DNA of 64,000 bases, from contig NC_013595.1 of NCBI RefSeq assembly GCF_000024865.1, positions 4,216,001 to 4,280,000 on the forward strand. The letters run 5' to 3'. Shown here in pieces: positions 60,888 to 64,000 of this stretch (position 1 is the stretch's first letter; each line of letters begins with the position of its first letter). A program made the position numbers and the translations under genes. Source of the DNA: Streptosporangium roseum DSM 43021. Lineage in GTDB: Bacteria > Actinomycetota > Actinomycetes > Streptosporangiales > Streptosporangiaceae. The notes beneath the pieces were generated by a model. That model was not told where the DNA came from, did not search any database, and saw only the letters and a list, made by a program, of their open reading frames with translations.

Positions 60888-62852
60888 TCAGCCGGCGGTG
60901 GGCAGCCAGACGCGCATGGTGGCGGGGCCCTGGTTGCCCCAGCGGTGGTAGGGCACGAGCCTGAGGGGCTCTCCCGAGGGGACCGGGACAGGCTCCTCCG
61001 GGGTTCCCGCTTTCCCCGCCGGCTCGGGCGTGTCCGCTTTCCCCGCCGGTCCGGGCGTGTCCGCGTTTCCCGGCGCCGGCGGCGCCGGCGGCGTCGCCGC
61101 GTCCTCCGCCCGCGCCGGGCCGCCCGTCCGCGGCGAGGAGGCGTACGGCCAGGCGTCCGCCCCGGGGGAGACGAGCACGGCCTCGACGTCGAGCTCGACG
61201 ACGCCGTCGACGAGGTGCTCGACCGGGGGCGAGACCCGCGCCTCGACGAGGGCGAGCGGGGGCTCGTCCTTCACCGACTCGGCGCAGTAGACGAGCGGGC
61301 CGCGCTCGACCGCCGCGCAGCCGCGTACGGCGTCCACCCGGCGGTCCGGGTAGGTCCAGCGGGGCGTCATCGGCAGGTGGAGGCGGATCTCGTCGCCCGG
61401 CCGCCAGCGCCCTTCGGCGACCGCGTAGCCCGCGGGCACCGGGCGGGTGGTCCCGCCGTGGGAGATCCGCGCACCGGAGGCCCACGGCGGGACCCGCAGG
61501 GAGATCCGCCCCGATCCGCCCCTGACCACCCGGACGGTCACCTCGCCCGACCACGGGTAGCCGGTCTCGACGCGCAGGACGAGGCCTTCGTGGTGGATCT
61601 CGGCGGGGGTGTGGTGGTGGATCTGCACGCCGGAGGCGTCGGAGGTCGCGACGTAGGCGGCCAGGGAGGCGTAGGTGCGGGCGATGTTGTTGGGGCAGCA
61701 CGACACGGTGAACCACGGCGAGCGCAGGCCGCCCTCGGCGGCCGGGTTCATCCCCTCCGGCGGCGCGGCGGGCACGCGGACGTGCAGCGGGTTGGCGTAG
61801 AAGAACGAGCGGCCCTCCAGCGCGGGTGAGGTGGCCAGCACGTTGAACATGGTCCGCTCGGCCAGGTCGGCGTAGCGCACGTCGCCGGTGGCCAGCAGCA
61901 GCCGGTGGGCGAGCATGATCGAGCCGATCCCGGCGCAGGTCTCGGAGTAGGCCCGGTCGGGCGGCAGCTCGAAGTCGTCGCCGAAGGCCTCGTCGGAGTG
62001 GCGCGAGCCCATGCCGCCGGTCAGGTGGACGCGCCGGGCGACGGTGCGCTCCCACTGCGCCTCGATCGCCGACAGCAGCTCGGCGTCACCGGTCTCCACG
62101 GCGACGTCGACCGCTCCCGAGGCGAGGTAGACGGCCCGTACGGCGTGGCCGCGGAACACCCGTGCCCGCCGTACCGGGAGGTCGTCCTGGAAGTAGGCGC
62201 GGCCGAACTCGATGTCGTCCAGCGCGGGCAGCCCGCGACGCTCGACGAACCGGCGGGCCATCTCCAGGTAGCGCTCGGCGCCGGTCGCCCGGTACAGCTC
62301 GACCAGGGCCATCTCCACCACGGGATGGCCGCACGTCTCGGAGGTGTCCATGAAGCGCCGGCAGATGTGGTCGGCCGCCCGCCGGACGACGCCGGTCAGC
62401 TCGTCCTCGCCGTGCGTGCGGAGCCGTGCGACGCCGGCTTGGATCAGGTGGCCGTAGCAGTAGAGCTCGTGGCCCCACTCGAAGTCGGTGTAGCGGTCGC
62501 CGTACCAGCGGGTGTTGAGGTAGCCGTCCTCCTCCTGCGCCCGTGCCACGGTCGCGGCCAGCTCCGGCAGGGCGGGGTGGCCGGCCCAGGCCATCCCCTC
62601 CAGCAGCTTGTAGATCTCCGAGTCGCTGAACTCCCGGCCCTGCCGGAGGACCGGGTCGCGGCGGGCCGGGTCCCCGCCGAGCCTGCGGAAGTTGCCGATC
62701 CAGCCGGCCCGCTCCATCCACTCCTGGCAGTGGGCGATGATGACCTCGCGGTTGAGCGCGACGCGGTCGCCCCAGAAACCCGGCGTCAGCCGTACCGAAT
62801 CGAGCCCCAGAGGGGACAGCGCGCCCGAGGAGGGCAGGACAGGACTAGCCAC
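60888..62852 (-). CDS. GH127 beta-L-arabinofuranosidase-family protein
   Basis: 654 residues, no signal peptide. GH127 features are LTPGFWGDRVALNRE, YLNTRWYGDRYTDFEWGHEL, the HPVVEMALVELYRATG barrel helix and FTVSCCPNNIARTYASLAAY, which contains the nucleophile Cys and Zn-site Cys, with further beta domains. Removes terminal beta-L-arabinofuranose from oligosaccharides. A Pro/Ala/Gly-rich insertion (about residues 575-625) carries repeated AxTPxPAGK units. GTG start has AGGAG six bases upstream and overlaps the permease stop by 8 bp: intracellular processing of an imported sugar. Confidence 0.88.
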   Translation of the reverse strand: MASPVLPSSGALSPLGLDSVRLTPGFWGDRVALNREVIIAHCQEWMERAGWIGNFRRLGGDPARRDPVLRQGREFSDSEIYKLLEGMAWAGHPALPELAATVARAQEEDGYLNTRWYGDRYTDFEWGHELYCYGHLIQAGVARLRTHGEDELTGVVRRAADHICRRFMDTSETCGHPVVEMALVELYRATGAERYLEMARRFVERRGLPALDDIEFGRAYFQDDLPVRRARVFRGHAVRAVYLASGAVDVAVETGDAELLSAIEAQWERTVARRVHLTGGMGSRHSDEAFGDDFELPPDRAYSETCAGIGSIMLAHRLLLATGDVRYADLAERTMFNVLATSPALEGRSFFYANPLHVRVPAAPPEGMNPAAEGGLRSPWFTVSCCPNNIARTYASLAAYVATSDASGVQIHHHTPAEIHHEGLVLRVETGYPWSGEVTVRVVRGGSGRISLRVPPWASGARISHGGTTRPVPAGYAVAEGRWRPGDEIRLHLPMTPRWTYPDRRVDAVRGCAAVERGPLVYCAESVKDEPPLALVEARVSPPVEHLVDGVVELDVEAVLVSPGADAWPYASSPRTGGPARAEDAATPPAPPAPGNADTPGPAGKADTPEPAGKAGTPEEPVPVPSGEPLRLVPYHRWGNQGPATMRVWLPTAG

Positions 62853-63618
62853 GCAACGCTCCTGACATGAATCCGCGCACGTAGTGGCGCTGCAGAACGA
62901 TGAAGAGGATCAGGCAGGGCACGGCCATGACCATGACCCCCGCCTGCAACATGCCGTAGTCGACGGCGCCGAACGTGCGCTGGGTCATGCTGACCACGGC
63001 CACCGGGAGGGTGAAGCTCGCGCCGTCGTTGAGCAGGATGAGCGGCGCGAAGAAGTCGTTCCAGGAGGCGAGGAAGGCGAACAGGCCGACGGTGATCAGA
63101 GCGGGCCGCACCGCGCGCAGCAGGATGCGGGAGAAGGCCCGGAAGGTGCCGCAGCCGTCGATGAGGGCGGCCTCCTCCAGCTCGCGGGGGATGGCCTCGA
63201 AGGCGTTGCGCATCATGAACAGCGCGAACGGCAGCTGGAACATCACGAAGACGAGCGAGAGACCGACCAGGGAGTTCTGCAGGCCGATGTAGCCGAGCAG
63301 GACGTAGAGCGGGATCAGGATGGTCGCGTACGGCACCATCAGGATCGCCAGCGTGGTGAGGAAGAGCAGGTTCTTGCCGGGGAAGTCGAAGCGGGCGAAG
63401 GCGTAGCCGCCGAGGGCGGAGATCACCAGCGTGCCGGCGACGGTCATCGCCGACACCAGCGCGCTGTTGGTCAGGTAGGTGCCGACGCCCTCGCCGAACC
63501 GGGCCATCTCGGTGTAGTTCCCCACCCCTCCGTCGAAGGAGGACCAGCCGCTCCACAGCAGCGGGAACAGGAAGAGCACCGCCAGGGCCGACATCGTGCT
63601 GTAGTACCGCGTTCTCAT
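62845..63618 (-). CDS. ABC sugar-transporter permease (MalG type)
   Basis: 257 residues, six membrane helices, with the EAA loop ELEEAALIDGCGTFRAFSRI near residue 150. Inner-membrane half of a carbohydrate importer feeding the GH127 enzyme. Followed upstream in the operon by the second permease after 51 bases. Confidence 0.88.
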   Translation of the reverse strand: MRTRYYSTMSALAVLFLFPLLWSGWSSFDGGVGNYTEMARFGEGVGTYLTNSALVSAMTVAGTLVISALGGYAFARFDFPGKNLLFLTTLAILMVPYATILIPLYVLLGYIGLQNSLVGLSLVFVMFQLPFALFMMRNAFEAIPRELEEAALIDGCGTFRAFSRILLRAVRPALITVGLFAFLASWNDFFAPLILLNDGASFTLPVAVVSMTQRTFGAVDYGMLQAGVMVMAVPCLILFIVLQRHYVRGFMSGALRG

Positions 63619-63669
63619 CGGTCGTTCACCGCTCCTCGCCCGCTCCGCCGGCCGCGCCGGGTTCCCTGT

Positions 63670-64000
63670 TCACTCCGACCTCCTGAGCACCCGCATCTGC
63701 AGGGCGTTGAGCGCGACCAGGGCGACCAGCAGCACGACCGACAGCGCCGCGGCGCCGCCGAGGTCGAAGCGGAAGAACGCGTCGCGGTAGACGACCATGA
63801 CCATGGAGACGGTGCTGTTGTCCGGGCCGCCGTTGGTGAAGACGAAGAACTGGTCGAAGGCGAGCAGCGAGCCGGTGACGCTGAGGATGAGCATCAGCGC
63901 GAGCGTCGGCCGGAGCAGCGGCAGCGTGATTTTGGTGAAGATCTGCCGGCGGCCGGCGCCGTCGCTCCTGGCCGCCTCGTAGACCTCGACCGGGATCGAC
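63670..64000 (-). CDS. ABC sugar-transporter permease (MalF type), 5' part beyond window
   Basis: Last about 109 residues visible. The frame continues upstream to the window edge: IPVEVYEAARSDGAGRRQIF then TKITLPLLRP gives the EAA loop, followed by LLAFDQFFVFTNGGPDNSTV and two C-terminal helices. The start, binding protein and regulator lie outside the window. Confidence 0.85.
   Translation of the reverse strand, partial: SIPVEVYEAARSDGAGRRQIFTKITLPLLRPTLALMLILSVTGSLLAFDQFFVFTNGGPDNSTVSMVMVVYRDAFFRFDLGGAAALSVVLLVALVALNALQMRVLRRSE

Overview
The window is very GC-rich, with GTG starts and dense ATGA/GTGA-coupled genes, so it is chromosomal DNA of an actinomycete. The mix of an AfsR/SARP regulator, LAL regulator, GH71 and GH127 enzymes, PQQ-type secreted dehydrogenase, actinobacterial group 1h [NiFe] hydrogenase and a glycosylated-carotenoid locus suggests the Streptosporangiaceae or a relative (inference). 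No rRNA, tRNA or CRISPR array was recognised.

Layout. 0-6 kb: a secreted sugar dehydrogenase with PKD and CBM6 modules (-), then a broken kinase paralogue coupled to an intact pseudokinase (+). 6-20 kb: an AfsR/SARP regulator (-), a small secreted Pro-Thr peptide (-), a regulatory region with 21-bp direct repeats, a transthyretin-like protein lacking the 5-hydroxyisourate hydrolase catalytic residues, a LeuA, an unannotated 29-residue basic peptide, a LAL regulator, an IS200/IS605 element (tnpA+tnpB) and a biotin carboxylase/BCCP. This stretch is the best candidate for an undescribed regulated locus. 19.6-33 kb: phospholipase D-like enzyme, GH71 alpha-1,3-glucanase, a heterodimeric ABC exporter with one degenerate ATPase site, kdpDE without kdpABC, a phosphopantetheinyl transferase and a metallophosphoesterase. 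33-35.5 kb: a LacI regulator diverging from an apparently leaderless MFS gene over a palindromic operator.

35.4-50 kb holds the hydrogenase system. hypF (-) diverges from a long (+) operon: SIS protein, HypC-like, SIS protein, small subunit HhyS, large subunit HhyL, NifU-domain protein, three accessory proteins, maturation protease, 34-residue membrane peptide, hypA, hypC, hypD, hypE. HypF and HypE make the CN ligands, HypC and HypD assemble the Fe(CN)2CO unit, HypA delivers nickel, and the protease trims HhyL. hypB is not in the window. HhyS has Asp where the proximal cluster normally has Cys, the hallmark of the atmospheric-H2-oxidising group 1h enzymes.

50-58.6 kb is a carotenoid locus: crtI-crtB-plsX (+) and a CruF-type hydratase, second CrtI-family oxidoreductase and GT2 glycosyltransferase (-), with a CrtA-like monooxygenase (-) whose 5' end overlaps a divergent PlsY-like gene (+). 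The genes fit an acyclic, hydroxylated, glycosylated and possibly acylated C40 carotenoid. 58.7-64 kb: shikimate-kinase-like protein, a TetR regulator diverging from an AhpD-like gene over a large near-perfect palindrome, and a sugar-uptake/GH127 operon running off the right edge.
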